From: Acidimicrobiaceae bacterium | Lineage (GTDB): Bacteria > Actinomycetota > Acidimicrobiia > Acidimicrobiales > RAAP-2 | Assembly (NCBI GenBank): GCA_947456095.1 | Contig: CANGPX010000009.1 | Span: forward strand, 1-36,994 | Direction of reading: 5' to 3' | Length of the DNA stretch: 36,994 bases | In this document: positions 14,928-22,788 of the stretch, one piece after another | How positions within the stretch are numbered: position 1 is the first letter of the stretch | Layout of the letters: the number at the start of each line of letters is the position of its first letter | Program-made: the position numbers and the translations under genes | Notes under the pieces: generated by a model | What the model saw: only the letters and a program-made list of their open reading frames with translations | Told to the model about the DNA's origin: nothing | The model's database searches: none

Positions 14928-15896
14928 GTGCTGAAAGAAGGCAGCGCTGGCGACGAAGTCGCTGAGTTGCGTGCTCGCCTTGAAGCACTCGGTCTCGCCT
15001 CGTCGCGTGACGATGCTGGCTTTTTTGGCCCGGCCACGAGGGCTGCAGTTGAAGCCTTTCAGCGACGTCGAGGACTTCCAAGGACCGGAAAAATTGACCA
15101 AGCCACATGGTCGGTGCTCGTTGAGGCCGGCCATGTCCTTGGAAGTCGCCCCCTTGAACACCTCTCGCCCATGCTGCGTGGTGATGATGTTGCCGACCTT
15201 CAACAGCGGCTGTGTGCCTTGGGATTTGACACTGACCGGGTTGATGGCATCTTTGGTGGCTTGACCGCCCACGCGGTGGCGGAATTCCAAGAAAATATTG
15301 GCTTAACTCCTGATGGAAAAGCTGGCCCGGTCACCACTGCGCAGTTGCTGCGTCTTGGCGGACTCAGTGAACTCACCAGATCAGTAACGGCAGTCAGAGA
15401 TGTTGAGCTGCTGCGGAGTCGCTCAGGCGCAGATCGCTTCAAAGTCGTGGGGCTTTCCTCACTCGGCATTGACCACAGCGCTGTTCACACCATTCACCTC
15501 CACCTCGAAAGCGTCGGCCTCACGGTTCATCGCCTCGGAGGCGATGAACGGACCGACCCTGCTTTCGCCAATCGTCTCGGTGTTGATCTTTACCTTGGAC
15601 TCGCTCACGCCCAGGAGACCTCTACATGTAGAACACTGTTCTATAGCGGTTATGCCTACGAGTCTGCCAGTGGAAAGTCACTCGCCTCACAGATCATGGC
15701 GAGCTTTATTCCGACACATGAACTTCAGTTGAGTGCTGTGGGGATGGCGCTGCCGTTGCTTCGTGAAACCCTCATGACCGCAATTGTCGTTGAGCTCCCC
15801 CACACCCTTGAAACCATCGGTGGAGCGAGTGGTGTGGCTGAGGCGCTCGCCACTGCAATCACCGCTGACTTCCACGAGGGCGACGAGAGCCGCTAA
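14928..15896 (+). CDS. CwlM-like protein: two peptidoglycan-binding domains plus degenerate amidase_3 domain
   Basis: 322 residues. Two PG_binding_1 repeats (about 1-68 and 80-145; DDAGFFGPATRAAVEAFQ and VDGIFGGLTAHAVAEFQ) precede an amidase_3-like domain (about 165-322). No signal peptide is seen, so it should be cytoplasmic, like mycobacterial CwlM, which does not cut the wall but stimulates MurA when phosphorylated. The zinc site looks broken: the GHGG motif is replaced near VVGLSSLGID and the second ligand Glu is not found, while counterparts of the third His (LGLAHAQ) and the C-terminal Glu (VVELPHTLE) remain. Position after trxA and before parB matches cwlM. The GTG at 14928 gives the expected N-terminus; regulation of cell-wall synthesis is inferred from the homologue. 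Confidence 0.85.
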   Translation: MLKEGSAGDEVAELRARLEALGLASSRDDAGFFGPATRAAVEAFQRRRGLPRTGKIDQATWSVLVEAGHVLGSRPLEHLSPMLRGDDVADLQQRLCALGFDTDRVDGIFGGLTAHAVAEFQENIGLTPDGKAGPVTTAQLLRLGGLSELTRSVTAVRDVELLRSRSGADRFKVVGLSSLGIDHSAVHTIHLHLESVGLTVHRLGGDERTDPAFANRLGVDLYLGLAHAQETSTCRTLFYSGYAYESASGKSLASQIMASFIPTHELQLSAVGMALPLLRETLMTAIVVELPHTLETIGGASGVAEALATAITADFHEGDESR

Positions 15897-15983
15897 ACCT
15901 TCTTGAGTTGCCTCAACAGACCTCAACAAGGTCGACACCGTCAACGAGAGGTTGTGTGACGGCTTTGTGACGAGTTTTCAACA

Positions 15984-16012
15984 ATCCACAACCTGTGCTT
16001 AAGGTTGTGGAT
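15984..16012. promoter_or_regulatory. Palindromic pair of DnaA-box-like motifs / bidirectional hairpin
   Basis: ATCCACAACCT (15984-15994) and AGGTTGTGGAT (16002-16012) form a perfect 11-bp inverted repeat with a 7-base loop, in the 154-base gap between the converging cwlM-like and parB genes. It contains CAATCCACA (also found in oriC at 24341) and TGTGGATGA (also found before dnaA at 22752). Around it are several CTCAAC/GTTGAG repeats that can form further short hairpins (15904-15917, 16015-16036). It may terminate both genes, bind DnaA, or both. Confidence 0.5.
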
Positions 16013-16050
16013 GAATCTCAACCTCATGTTGTTGAGAGTTCAACTCAGGG

Positions 16051-16962
16051 TTAACCTTGCGATGAAGTACTCCCGAGCATGGCGCGATAGATGCGCTCTA
16101 AGTCCTCCAAGGTGGCGAACTCAACCATGAGCTTGCCTCGAGTCTTCTTCAAATCCACCTTGACTCGCGTGGCCAAGTGATCTGACAGCAATTCCTCAAG
16201 TTCAAGGACCATTGGGTCAGGCATCCGTCGAAGTGCGCCAGTTGTGGTGGTCGTTACCCCTTCAAGAATCGTCTCTGATGCTTCCAGGGGTTCATCACCA
16301 CGGACAATGGCTTCCAACCGACGAACCGAAAGGTCCTCAGCGAGGCATCGAGCAGCCAAGGCTTCTTGTTCAGCCCGATCAGGAACTGTAAGGAGTGCAC
16401 GACCGTGACCAGCAGACAAGGTGCCATCAGCAACGAGGCTCTGCACTGAGGTTGGGAGTTGTAAGAGGCGAAGCGTGTTGGTCACCGCAACGCGACTCTT
16501 GCCCACACGCTGAGACACCTGGTCGTGGGTGAGTGAGAACTCATCAATCAACTGCTGATAAGCGGCAGCTTCTTCTAAAGCGTTCAAGTCTGAACGTTGG
16601 ACATTTTCAACCAGGGCTTGTTCTAAGCTCGTCAGATCATTGACTTCGGAGCGCACGAGCACCGGAATGGTCTGGAGCCCAGCTCGGCGAGCAGCCCGCC
16701 AACGACGCTCACCAGCGATGAGCTCATATGAATGCTCTTGGCCTTCAAGTGGGCGAACCAAGATGGGCTGCAACACTCCGAGTTCTTTGATGGAGGCAGC
16801 AAGTGAGCTCATTGCCTCTTCGTCAAACACCGTGCGTGGCTGATAGGTGTTGGGCTGAATCGACCCAATCGGCACCTCTCGCAGTGCTGAGGTGTTGTTA
16901 TTTGCTACTTCTGTTGGGATAAGGGCCCCGAGGCCTTTACCGAGTCCGCTTGGTCGCGCCAT
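16051..16962 (-). CDS. parB: Chromosome-partitioning protein ParB
   Basis: 303 residues. ParB binds parS, then loads and slides as a CTP-dependent clamp. Start motif GLGKGLGALIPTE, CTP-binding/arginine patch LIAGERRWRAARRAG, helix-turn-helix LTHDQVSQRVGKSRVAVTNTLRLLQLP, then LSAGHGRALL and a C-terminal dimerisation region ending about YRAMLGS. The start ATG lies inside the end of parA (26-base overlap), so the two are probably coupled. Five parS sites for it lie within 2.3 kb upstream of its start. Confidence 0.97.
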   Translation of the reverse strand: MARPSGLGKGLGALIPTEVANNNTSALREVPIGSIQPNTYQPRTVFDEEAMSSLAASIKELGVLQPILVRPLEGQEHSYELIAGERRWRAARRAGLQTIPVLVRSEVNDLTSLEQALVENVQRSDLNALEEAAAYQQLIDEFSLTHDQVSQRVGKSRVAVTNTLRLLQLPTSVQSLVADGTLSAGHGRALLTVPDRAEQEALAARCLAEDLSVRRLEAIVRGDEPLEASETILEGVTTTTTGALRRMPDPMVLELEELLSDHLATRVKVDLKKTRGKLMVEFATLEDLERIYRAMLGSTSSQG

Positions 16963-18127
16963 TGCTTACCTCCCTGGCAAGATTTCGATATGCCCGTGCT
17001 CCACGTGAGCTCGGGTCAAAACTGGTGATGGGTTGCCCGAACGAGGGCGCTTCAGATAAGCGAACTGTTCTCGGGATAACAGCCGAGCAAACTTCGTTCG
17101 GGAAATGATTACGAACTTCACTGGCAACGTCTGCCGCGAGCTTGGTGCGACCGTCATACATGGTGAGCACAATGGTCGTGACTTCGAGTGCCGGGTTGAG
17201 ATTGGAGGCAACGAGCTTGACATTGCGCAAGAGCTGCCCAAGGCCCTCCAAGGCGTAGTACTCGCACTGAATTGGCACGAGCACCTCGGTTGCCGCTGCG
17301 AGACCATTGATCGTGATGAGCCCGAGGCTTGGTGGACAGTCAATCATGATGAAATCAAAGTCTTCAATGATCTGGTCAACGGCACGCTTCAACTTCTGTT
17401 CACGACTAAAGGCGGGAACGAGTTCGATCTCGACTCCTGCCAAGTCAATCGTTGCTGGGGCGACAAACAGATTTTTGGTGCTGGTGGGTTCAATCACATC
17501 AGCCAAATCGGCGTCTCGCATGAGGACGTCATACATTGACAACTCAAAGTTTCGGGCATCGATACCGAGACCTGTTGTGGCGTTGCCCTGAGGATCTAAG
17601 TCAATGACGAGAACGCGGTAACCAAGTTCAGCAAGACCTGCGCCTAAATTGATCGTGGTTGTGGTCTTGCCAACACCACCTTTTTGATTGGCAACAGCGA
17701 GAACTCGGGGGAGTGGCCGTACTGGCTTTCCGCCAGCCATTTCGACCTCGGCTTCGCCTGAAGCCTCCACCTCGTCGTCTTCATCTTCGGCTTCTTCTTC
17801 ATCATCATCTTCGTCGTCGTCGTCGAGAAGATCGTCTGCAACGGGAGCCAGCAGTGGGGCTTCCTCGGCGTCATCTTCCTCGTGAGGGGCCTGTGGAGCC
17901 CCCTCGGTGATGACAGCGTCATAGACGTTCGTTCCGATCACAATGTCGCCTTCGCCCCAAGAAAACTTGTCAGAACGGTCGCGCATCTGTGGTTCAGGCT
18001 GGGCCTCAACTTCAGACCCCATCTCAGGCGCTGAGATTGGGGCTGAATCGTCGCTCATTGCCACTGTGGCCTGCGGTTCAAACTTCTCGCCGTCTTCGGC
18101 ATCTCGATCTCGTCGTTTGAAGATCAT
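16937..18127 (-). CDS. parA: Chromosome-partitioning ATPase ParA with long acidic N-terminal extension
   Basis: 396 residues from the ATG at 18127, which has GGAGAGG 4 bases upstream; the listed start at 18181 lacks such a site. The ATPase core begins near residue 140 with RVLAVANQKGGVGKTTTTINLG (deviant Walker A), then DLDPQGNATTGLG, DFIMIDCPPSLGLITING and PIQCEYYALEGLGQL. ParA drives ParB-origin complexes apart on the nucleoid. The first 140 or so residues are not part of the usual fold: they are low-complexity and strongly acidic, with runs of Asp and Glu around residues 98-125. A probable promoter lies at about 18150-18180 (TATAGA as -10; TTGACC upstream at an unusual distance). parS1 is 79 bases before the start codon. 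Confidence 0.95.
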   Translation of the reverse strand: MIFKRRDRDAEDGEKFEPQATVAMSDDSAPISAPEMGSEVEAQPEPQMRDRSDKFSWGEGDIVIGTNVYDAVITEGAPQAPHEEDDAEEAPLLAPVADDLLDDDDEDDDEEEAEDEDDEVEASGEAEVEMAGGKPVRPLPRVLAVANQKGGVGKTTTTINLGAGLAELGYRVLVIDLDPQGNATTGLGIDARNFELSMYDVLMRDADLADVIEPTSTKNLFVAPATIDLAGVEIELVPAFSREQKLKRAVDQIIEDFDFIMIDCPPSLGLITINGLAAATEVLVPIQCEYYALEGLGQLLRNVKLVASNLNPALEVTTIVLTMYDGRTKLAADVASEVRNHFPNEVCSAVIPRTVRLSEAPSFGQPITSFDPSSRGARAYRNLAREVSNGATKRTR

Positions 18128-18205
18128 TGGCCTCTCCGTTGGTTGAGTTTCTATACTGTCGCAGCCCGGGAAATCGGTCAAGCGGTAGTTTTGGCGACAC
18201 GGTGA

Positions 18206-18221
18206 TGTTTCACGTGGAACA
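18206..18221. other. parS site 1 (one mismatch)
   Basis: TGTTTCACGTGGAACA differs from the palindromic consensus TGTTTCACGTGAAACA at one position. It lies between the acetyltransferase stop and the parA start, so ParB bound here could also repress parA. Confidence 0.93.
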
Positions 18222-18227
18222 CCTTGT

Positions 18228-18815
18228 TTACCGAAGTGGTTCCTCGGGATGTTTCACGTGAAACACGGTAGAAGGCAGATTTGCCAGGCTAGGCCGAACG
18301 ACTTCCCACTCGTGTTCAAGCACAGCGTAGACCAATTCATCGGTCCACTCCCCCTTCACGAATTCGTTTTCTCTGAATCTTCCCTCAAGAGTGAAACCTA
18401 AGCGGGCCAAAAGGGCTGAGGATCTCTCGTTTCGAGCATCGAGCCGTCCGACCACACGATGAGCCTTGAGTTCAGTGAAACACCAATCAACCATGACAGC
18501 AACCGCTGAGGAGGCAAGACCATTACCACGAAAGGCAGGATCGAAGAAGTATCCGACTTCTGCTTCACGGTGAAGGGTCGAGTTCAGGACAAATCCGACT
18601 TCTCCAATGAGTTGGTCGTTGAAGTCGACAGCGAAATTACGCCACTGACCTGGCTCTGCTGGTCCAACTTCCAATCGACGAATCAAGTGGACTTCTGCCT
18701 CAGCCGCTGAGAGAGGATCCTCATAGAGGTAGCGAACTACCTCTGGATTCGCCATGATCAGTGCATGGCGTTCAAGGTCTTCTCCGACGAGTGGACGAAT
18801 CACCAGCGATTGCAC
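18228..18815 (-). CDS. GNAT family N-acetyltransferase (RimJ/RimL-like)
   Basis: 195 residues. The GNAT fold is recognisable: LVIRPLVGEDLERHALIM at the start, GEVGFVLNSTLHREAEVGYFFDPAFRGNGLASSAVAVM (acetyl-CoA pyrophosphate loop, R/Q-x-x-G-x-G/A as RGNGLA), and HRVVGRLDARNERSSALLARLGFTLEGRFREN, typical of the RimJ/RimL type that acetylates protein N-termini or small molecules. The substrate cannot be told. The last 12 or so residues (VFHVKHPEEPLR) come from parS site 2 and look like an addition to the domain. The gene is enclosed by parS sites and lies directly upstream of parA. Confidence 0.88.
   Translation of the reverse strand: MQSLVIRPLVGEDLERHALIMANPEVVRYLYEDPLSAAEAEVHLIRRLEVGPAEPGQWRNFAVDFNDQLIGEVGFVLNSTLHREAEVGYFFDPAFRGNGLASSAVAVMVDWCFTELKAHRVVGRLDARNERSSALLARLGFTLEGRFRENEFVKGEWTDELVYAVLEHEWEVVRPSLANLPSTVFHVKHPEEPLR
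18250..18265. other. parS site 2, inside the acetyltransferase gene
   Basis: Perfect TGTTTCACGTGAAACA. It is read on the minus strand as codons for FHVKH near the C-terminus of the GNAT protein, so the centromere site is built into coding sequence. Confidence 0.97.
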
Positions 18816-18836
18816 TCCTCTATTGAACCACGATCA

Positions 18837-18852
18837 TGTTTCACGTGAAACA
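18837..18852. other. parS site 3
   Basis: Perfect TGTTTCACGTGAAACA, 21 bases upstream of the acetyltransferase start codon, so bound ParB could affect that promoter. Confidence 0.97.
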
Positions 18853-19022
18853 TCACTGAATCTCGATCACGAATTCTCCCCGACGATGAGTCCCTTGCCC
18901 CTCAGGCCATCTCGCCCACCCAAAAGATGGAATCACCAATCAGTCCTCAAGGGAAAACAAGTGGAATCGGGCTTTCTCAAGAACCGTCGGTCAGCTGCAA
19001 CGCTCCACCAAGACGAAGGGGG

Positions 19023-19038
19023 TGTTTCACGTGAAACA
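19023..19038. other. parS site 4
   Basis: Perfect TGTTTCACGTGAAACA in the non-coding stretch between the acetyltransferase gene and rsmG. Confidence 0.97.
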
Positions 19039-19195
19039 CGTCAAGACGTTCGACGACTTCCCAGCTGAGCTATCAGTTCCCCCGTTTGGTTGTTTTCCAA
19101 GTGAATCAAGGGAATGCTCTTCCCTAACCATCCAAACTGCGGAGTTCAGTTCGAACTCTTGCATCGGGGTAGGCAGCGCCAATACAGGGGAGCGA

Positions 19196-19211
19196 TGTTT
19201 CACGTGAAACA
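19196..19211. other. parS site 5
   Basis: Perfect TGTTTCACGTGAAACA, flanked by CGA and TCG so the palindrome extends to 22 bases (CGA-site-TCG). It is the site closest to oriC, about 5 kb away. Confidence 0.97.
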
Positions 19212-19241
19212 TCGTCGTGTCACCCACCAGTCACCAAAAGT

Positions 19242-19255
19242 CGTCAGGACTGACG
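19242..19255 (-). terminator. Weak terminator after rsmG
   Basis: CGTCA-GTCC-TGACG (minus strand) is a 5-bp hairpin followed by ACTTTTGG, 32 bases past the rsmG stop. It would close the rpmH-to-rsmG operon. The short stem makes this tentative. Confidence 0.35.
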
Positions 19256-19286
19256 GGAACAATTGTGGGAGAAGTGGACTACTCGC

Positions 19287-19946
19287 CTACCGGTCGAGAA
19301 TCGGGAAGAGTGGGCGCTTTCCTGGCACACCAACTCTGCGAGGGTAACGGTCTTCGGTTGCCTCAACCTTCTGAATGGCAACGAAGTGGCGATCAGATTT
19401 CACTGGTGTTGATCCGGAGAATCCCAGGATGGCCAAACCTTGCTCGGGCCAACGCTGTTCTGTTGCCTCGATTGATGGGGGCTCAGAGACAATCATCCAC
19501 CCACCGATTTTCAACAGTGGCGCCGCACATTCAGCCAGAACGGGCGGGGGACCGAAGGACCGGGCAACCACGAGATCAAAACTTGAACGCAAGTCTTCCG
19601 CATGTCCGAGTTCTTCAGCTCTGCCTCGGCGCACTGAGACTCGATTCTCGAGTCCCATGTCCTCAACCGAGGTGCTCAAAAAGACACAGCGGCGCTCTGC
19701 TGCATCAATGAGGACCAGATTGGCTTCTGGCCATGCTTCCGCCAGGACCAAACCGGGGAGACCACCGCCTGAACCAAGGTCCGCTACTCGACCAGTCGTG
19801 ATCGCACCAACTTGGCCAGCAACATCGCTATAGCCAAGGGCGTGACTGATATGTGCTTCAACAGATCCCGGGCCGAGTAGCCCAAAGTCAAAGGCCTGCT
19901 GCAGTGCAGCTCGGCCGAAGACAGAGAAGTTCTCGCTGGTGAACAC
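19287..19946 (-). CDS. rsmG: 16S rRNA (guanine-527-N7)-methyltransferase RsmG (GidB)
   Basis: 219 residues. Methylates G527 of 16S rRNA using SAM; in actinobacteria loss gives low-level streptomycin resistance. The SAM-binding motif is VADLGSGGGLPGLVLA, followed by ANLVLIDAAERRCVFL and the FDLVVARSFGPPPVLAECAAPLL block. The listed start is a GTG at 19946 (MFTSENFSVFGRAAL), 20 bases past the jag stop. The frame stays open upstream into jag, so a slightly earlier start is possible; the N-terminal helix is a little short. Last gene of the rpmH operon. Confidence 0.93.
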   Translation of the reverse strand: MFTSENFSVFGRAALQQAFDFGLLGPGSVEAHISHALGYSDVAGQVGAITTGRVADLGSGGGLPGLVLAEAWPEANLVLIDAAERRCVFLSTSVEDMGLENRVSVRRGRAEELGHAEDLRSSFDLVVARSFGPPPVLAECAAPLLKIGGWMIVSEPPSIEATEQRWPEQGLAILGFSGSTPVKSDRHFVAIQKVEATEDRYPRRVGVPGKRPLFPILDR

Positions 19947-19966
19947 CGAGTTCCGAGCAGGTTGAT

Positions 19967-20824
19967 TCAGTCGGAGGGAACGAGAACGACGTAGCGACGG
20001 GCGTCTTCACCCTCGGAACGAGTCTCCACACCTTCGATTTCGTTCACCGCATCGTGAATGACCTTGCGGTCAGCTGGTGACATTGGCTCAAGCGCTCGCT
20101 CTTCGCCTGAAGTCTTCACTTCATCAGCAATACCAGCAATCCAGCGGCGAAGTGCGACAACCCGACGCTCGCGGTACTGGGCTACATCAACGAGAATCCG
20201 GTCGGTGCGGGCGGTGAACTTCGCCTGAACCACGGTGCGGGTGATGTCTTGAAGTGCGGCCAACGTGGTGCCCCGAGGACCAACGAGGAGTCCAAGTTCT
20301 TCACCAGTGACGGCAAGCTCCAGCGTTTCGTCGTCAAGTTTACGGATTTCGACGCTGGCTTCATAGCCATAGGCATCGAGGAGTCCCTTCAAGAACTCTT
20401 GACCGACCTTTGCTTGCTCTTCCAGGGTGATGCCATCTGCCATCTCTCGCTCCTCTTGCTTTGGACGGCGCTCACCACTTTGCTGGCTGCGACCGCTGTT
20501 GTTTCCTCGACCCTGCTTCCCGGCGTTGGCACGAGGCTTTTCGCCTTTCACCTCGGGCTTTTCCTTCTTTTGCTGCTGTGGTCGCTGTTCGCCACCAGAG
20601 CGCTCAGACGTGCGCTCCCGGCGATTGCGATTGCGCTTTGGCCGTGGACCAGCTGGACGAACACGGGCTTTTACTCGTGCCTCACCCCGCATTCGACCAA
20701 AAAGTCCCTTCGTTGGCTCTGAGACGACGATGACTTCAGCATCGTCTGCGTCAACGCCAAGTTGACGAAGGGCTGATTCGGTGGCCTGCTCGATATTTGC
20801 TGCTGTGACTTCTACCCATTCCAT
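19967..20824 (-). CDS. jag: Jag/KhpB RNA-binding protein (Jag_N, KH, R3H)
   Basis: 285 residues. Order of parts: Jag_N domain (1 to about 52; VEVTAANIEQATESALRQLG, then EPTKGLFGRMRGEARVKARV), a long basic and Gln-rich linker (about 58-130, disordered), a KH domain (LLVGPRGTTLAALQDITRTVV in place of the more common GxRG loop), and an R3H domain (YRERRVVALRRWI, then EPMSPADRKVIHDAVNEIEGVETRSEGEDARRYVV). The family binds RNA and affects cell elongation and division, often as a partner of KhpA. The start overlaps the yidC stop by one base (TAATG), so translation is coupled. Confidence 0.95.
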   Translation of the reverse strand: MEWVEVTAANIEQATESALRQLGVDADDAEVIVVSEPTKGLFGRMRGEARVKARVRPAGPRPKRNRNRRERTSERSGGEQRPQQQKKEKPEVKGEKPRANAGKQGRGNNSGRSQQSGERRPKQEEREMADGITLEEQAKVGQEFLKGLLDAYGYEASVEIRKLDDETLELAVTGEELGLLVGPRGTTLAALQDITRTVVQAKFTARTDRILVDVAQYRERRVVALRRWIAGIADEVKTSGEERALEPMSPADRKVIHDAVNEIEGVETRSEGEDARRYVVLVPSD

Positions 20825-21807
20825 TAGCGATCTCTCCGCTTCCGCTTGTCTTTCGATCGAGGGTGGGCTTTTGCCGCGCCCTCGTTGTCAGAGTCGTCAG
20901 CAGGTGCTGACTTGCTCTGCTTCTTGGCCGTACCGGGGTCCTTCGCAGTGGCAGGAATGACCCGCTCAGCTGCTTTGTGTTGTGGTCGCTTCACCACACC
21001 GGTTCGGAACATCAGGTCCTGGGTCAGCACACGAACTATGTTAGAAACGACAAAATAGACGGTGAGTGCTGCAGGAACAATGAAGTAAATGTAAGCGAAC
21101 AAGAGTGGCATGATTCGCTGGATGGTCTGCATCTGCTGCGGACCCTGATTTCCAGCCTGAAGATTCTTCTTAATCTGCCACATCAGAACGTACTGAAGCC
21201 CAACAGCAGCGCCAATCAGGGCGAAGAGGGGGATGCGTTGAACAAGCGTTAAGCCCGGGGAGAATGGGTGGTTTGCAAGGTCAACTCCGAACGAGACCAT
21301 ATGTCCATTAGAAGCAATTAAATCGTGATACATCTGTGAAGAATGTGGAATATATTGTGGTGATGCTTTCTCCGCGGCGCCGTTGACACCGGGAGTCATG
21401 TGCGTGAGGCCTCGGATGACGAAGTAGAGCACTGACATAAACGGGGCTTGAGCCAAGACTGGCAAGCAACCAGACAGTGGGTTCACACCATGCTCTTTGT
21501 AGAGCCCCATCATTTCTTCGTTCATCGCCACCTTGTCGGTGGAACCCTTGTACTTCAGCTGCAGCTTCTTCATCTCGGGCTGGATGCGCTGCATGGCAAT
21601 TTGAGACTTGGTCGACTTCACCGTGAGTGGCGTGAGGATGGCCATAATCACAAGAGTCAGTGCTGAAATTGCCAGGGCATAATTGGGGATAACGCCGTAG
21701 ATCGTTGACAAAATCGTGGCGAACAGCACCAGTAGGGGGTGGAAGATCACCGAAACGCTGTGGCCAATTGATTGGAAGATTCCCGCAGAGATGAGTGCGT
21801 GGGTCAT
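20824..21807 (-). CDS. yidC: Membrane protein insertase YidC
   Basis: 327 residues, a five-segment YidC without the large periplasmic domain of enterobacteria. Conserved parts are the first core helix and cytoplasmic hairpin ([31 protein letters not shown]), the [23 protein letters not shown] helix, a predicted outside loop of about 50 residues, then [13 protein letters not shown] and [27 protein letters not shown]. The C-terminal tail of about 55 residues is Lys/Arg-rich, suited to ribosome contact. It inserts newly made membrane proteins. The ATG overlaps the yidD stop (ATGA). Confidence 0.96.
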   Translation of the reverse strand: MTHALISAGIFQSIGHSVSVIFHPLLVLFATILSTIYGVIPNYALAISALTLVIMAILTPLTVKSTKSQIAMQRIQPEMKKLQLKYKGSTDKVAMNEEMMGLYKEHGVNPLSGCLPVLAQAPFMSVLYFVIRGLTHMTPGVNGAAEKASPQYIPHSSQMYHDLIASNGHMVSFGVDLANHPFSPGLTLVQRIPLFALIGAAVGLQYVLMWQIKKNLQAGNQGPQQMQTIQRIMPLLFAYIYFIVPAALTVYFVVSNIVRVLTQDLMFRTGVVKRPQHKAAERVIPATAKDPGTAKKQSKSAPADDSDNEGAAKAHPRSKDKRKRRDR

Positions 21808-22058
21808 GAGTGGTTCGAACTCCTCAAAGTCGGGGCGGGGACTGGGTCATATCCGTGGGCGGCAAAGGGTTGACAGCGAACAATGCGCCGAATTCCAAGC
21901 CAGCTTCCCCTCGCTGCTCCATGGACGGAGATGGCTTGCGCTGCATAGGTGGAGCATGAGGGATGAAAACGACAGGGAGAGGGTCGACCGGCCCGGGCAG
22001 CCTGATACACCTCAATGGCCTTGAGGGCAATTTTTGCCTGAAATGTTGGGGTTTTCAC
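21804..22058 (-). CDS. yidD: Membrane protein insertion efficiency factor YidD
   Basis: 84 residues from GTG 22058; a TTG at 22064 that overlaps the rnpA stop is an alternative. The family signature is complete: [30 protein letters not shown] and GYDPVP (the glycine pair before it is AAHG here). The small peripheral membrane protein helps YidC. The ORF in the track (148 residues) extends far into rnpA antisense-free sequence in another frame and its first 64 codons are not real. Overlap with yidC is ATGA. Confidence 0.93.
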   Translation of the reverse strand: MKTPTFQAKIALKAIEVYQAARAGRPSPCRFHPSCSTYAAQAISVHGAARGSWLGIRRIVRCQPFAAHGYDPVPAPTLRSSNHS

Positions 22059-22060
22059 GG

Positions 22061-22414
22061 TCAAGATCCCTTTATTCCCGCAGTAATGACCGTTTGAGCC
22101 ACCAGGAGGCGAAGCTCTTGGAAGCTCAGGTCTTGGGCTGCAGGTTCCGTTCGGACGAGGTAAGCACCAGGAGTCAGATCGCTCACAACTTCGCTCACAA
22201 TTGCACGAAGGCGTCGGCGGAGCAGGTTGCGATTCACGGCATTTCCACATCGCTTATCAATGGCATAAGCGACGCAAGGGCGCGTCAAAGTGTTCCCGTG
22301 GCCTGCTCGGATGAAACTCACCCGGATTGGACCTCGGGAGGCCCTCCCATTTGGTCGTCGCAACGCGTCGAAGAGCGAACGGTGTTGCACGCTCCCGACC
22401 GACTGGCCGGACAA
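22061..22414 (-). CDS. rnpA: Ribonuclease P protein component
   Basis: 117 residues. Protein subunit that helps the RNase P RNA cut the 5' leader of tRNAs. The central RNR signature is clear ([21 protein letters not shown]). The N-terminus ([34 protein letters not shown]) is in the normal form, with the Phe-containing first helix. It is 5 bases past rpmH, the universal rpmH-rnpA pair, and almost touches yidD. Confidence 0.96.
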   Translation of the reverse strand: MSGQSVGSVQHRSLFDALRRPNGRASRGPIRVSFIRAGHGNTLTRPCVAYAIDKRCGNAVNRNLLRRRLRAIVSEVVSDLTPGAYLVRTEPAAQDLSFQELRLLVAQTVITAGIKGS

Positions 22415-22419
22415 GGGGA

Positions 22420-22554
22420 CTAGGCGCTAATGCGGTGACGGCCCTTGAGGCGACGAGCCTTCAAGACGGCACGGCCTGCACGGGTGGACATCCGTGCCTT
22501 GAATCCATGCTTTTTTGCCCGACGGCGAGTATTTGGTTGGAAGGTGCGCTTCAC
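22420..22554 (-). CDS. rpmH: 50S ribosomal protein L34
   Basis: 44 residues from the GTG at 22554 ([20 protein letters not shown], then [21 protein letters not shown]), the exact family length. The ORF track begins 30 codons too early. GAAAGG lies 9 bases before the GTG. First gene of the rpmH-rnpA-yidD-yidC-jag-rsmG operon, divergent from dnaA. Confidence 0.97.
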   Translation of the reverse strand: MKRTFQPNTRRRAKKHGFKARMSTRAGRAVLKARRLKGRHRISA

Positions 22555-22788
22555 GTGTTCGGCCTTTCGCTGCGAAGGTGGGTCTGGAAGAGTTTCCCAC
22601 CGGTGCGGAGTGCCACGTCGAACGGAAGCGTCCGAGGCAGCCAACCTATGTTAGGTCAGATCGCGACCCCTTCTGGCAGCCTGTGGAAATCGCGTGTAGG
22701 TTGCCCTTCCCACCCTTGCAACGCCTCACTCTCCACACCTGTGGATAACGTTGTGGATGACGTGGGCGTAGTCGTGTTGGAGGGACTT
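22555..22788. promoter_or_regulatory. rpmH / dnaA divergent control region with DnaA boxes
   Basis: This 234-base gap holds one perfect DnaA box, TGTGGATAA (22740-22748), a near box TGTGGATGA (22752-22760), and weaker TGTGGAAAT (22682-22690) and TGTGGAAAA (22788-22796, across the dnaA start). All have the same orientation, as expected for DnaA autoregulation and possible origin function. TAGGTT at 22697-22702 is a possible dnaA -10, and the near-palindrome AACCTATGTTAGGT (22643-22656) gives TANNNT elements on both strands for rpmH. -35 boxes are not clear. Confidence 0.6.

Larger units (their letters stand above)
18816..19286. other. Non-coding centromere region with three parS sites
   Basis: 471 bases without a supported gene, between the acetyltransferase start and the rsmG stop. 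ORFs listed here begin with or contain FHVKH because they read through parS palindromes, and they resemble no family. Apart from parS 3-5 and a weak hairpin after rsmG, I see no RNA gene or other feature. Confidence 0.8.

Noticed and set aside
14464-15108. 214-codon minus-strand ORF opposite trxA and cwlM-like gene
   Set aside because: Covers the clear thioredoxin gene on the other strand; no recognisable domain.
17644-17922. Low-complexity Ser/Arg/Leu-rich ORFs over the middle of parA
   Set aside because: They arise from the GAA/GAC-rich codons of the acidic ParA extension read in other frames.
19022-19227. ORFs beginning MFHVKH near the parS cluster on both strands
   Set aside because: The shared start comes from reading through parS palindromes; the rest is unrelated sequence.
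21800-21830. GGTTCGAACTCC resembling a tRNA T-arm
   Set aside because: It lies in the yidD-yidC coding overlap and no cloverleaf can be built around it.
22327-22788. Listed dnaA N-terminal extension of 154 codons
   Set aside because: It runs antisense through rpmH and across DnaA boxes; the GTG at 22789 has GGAGGG and the normal N-terminus.
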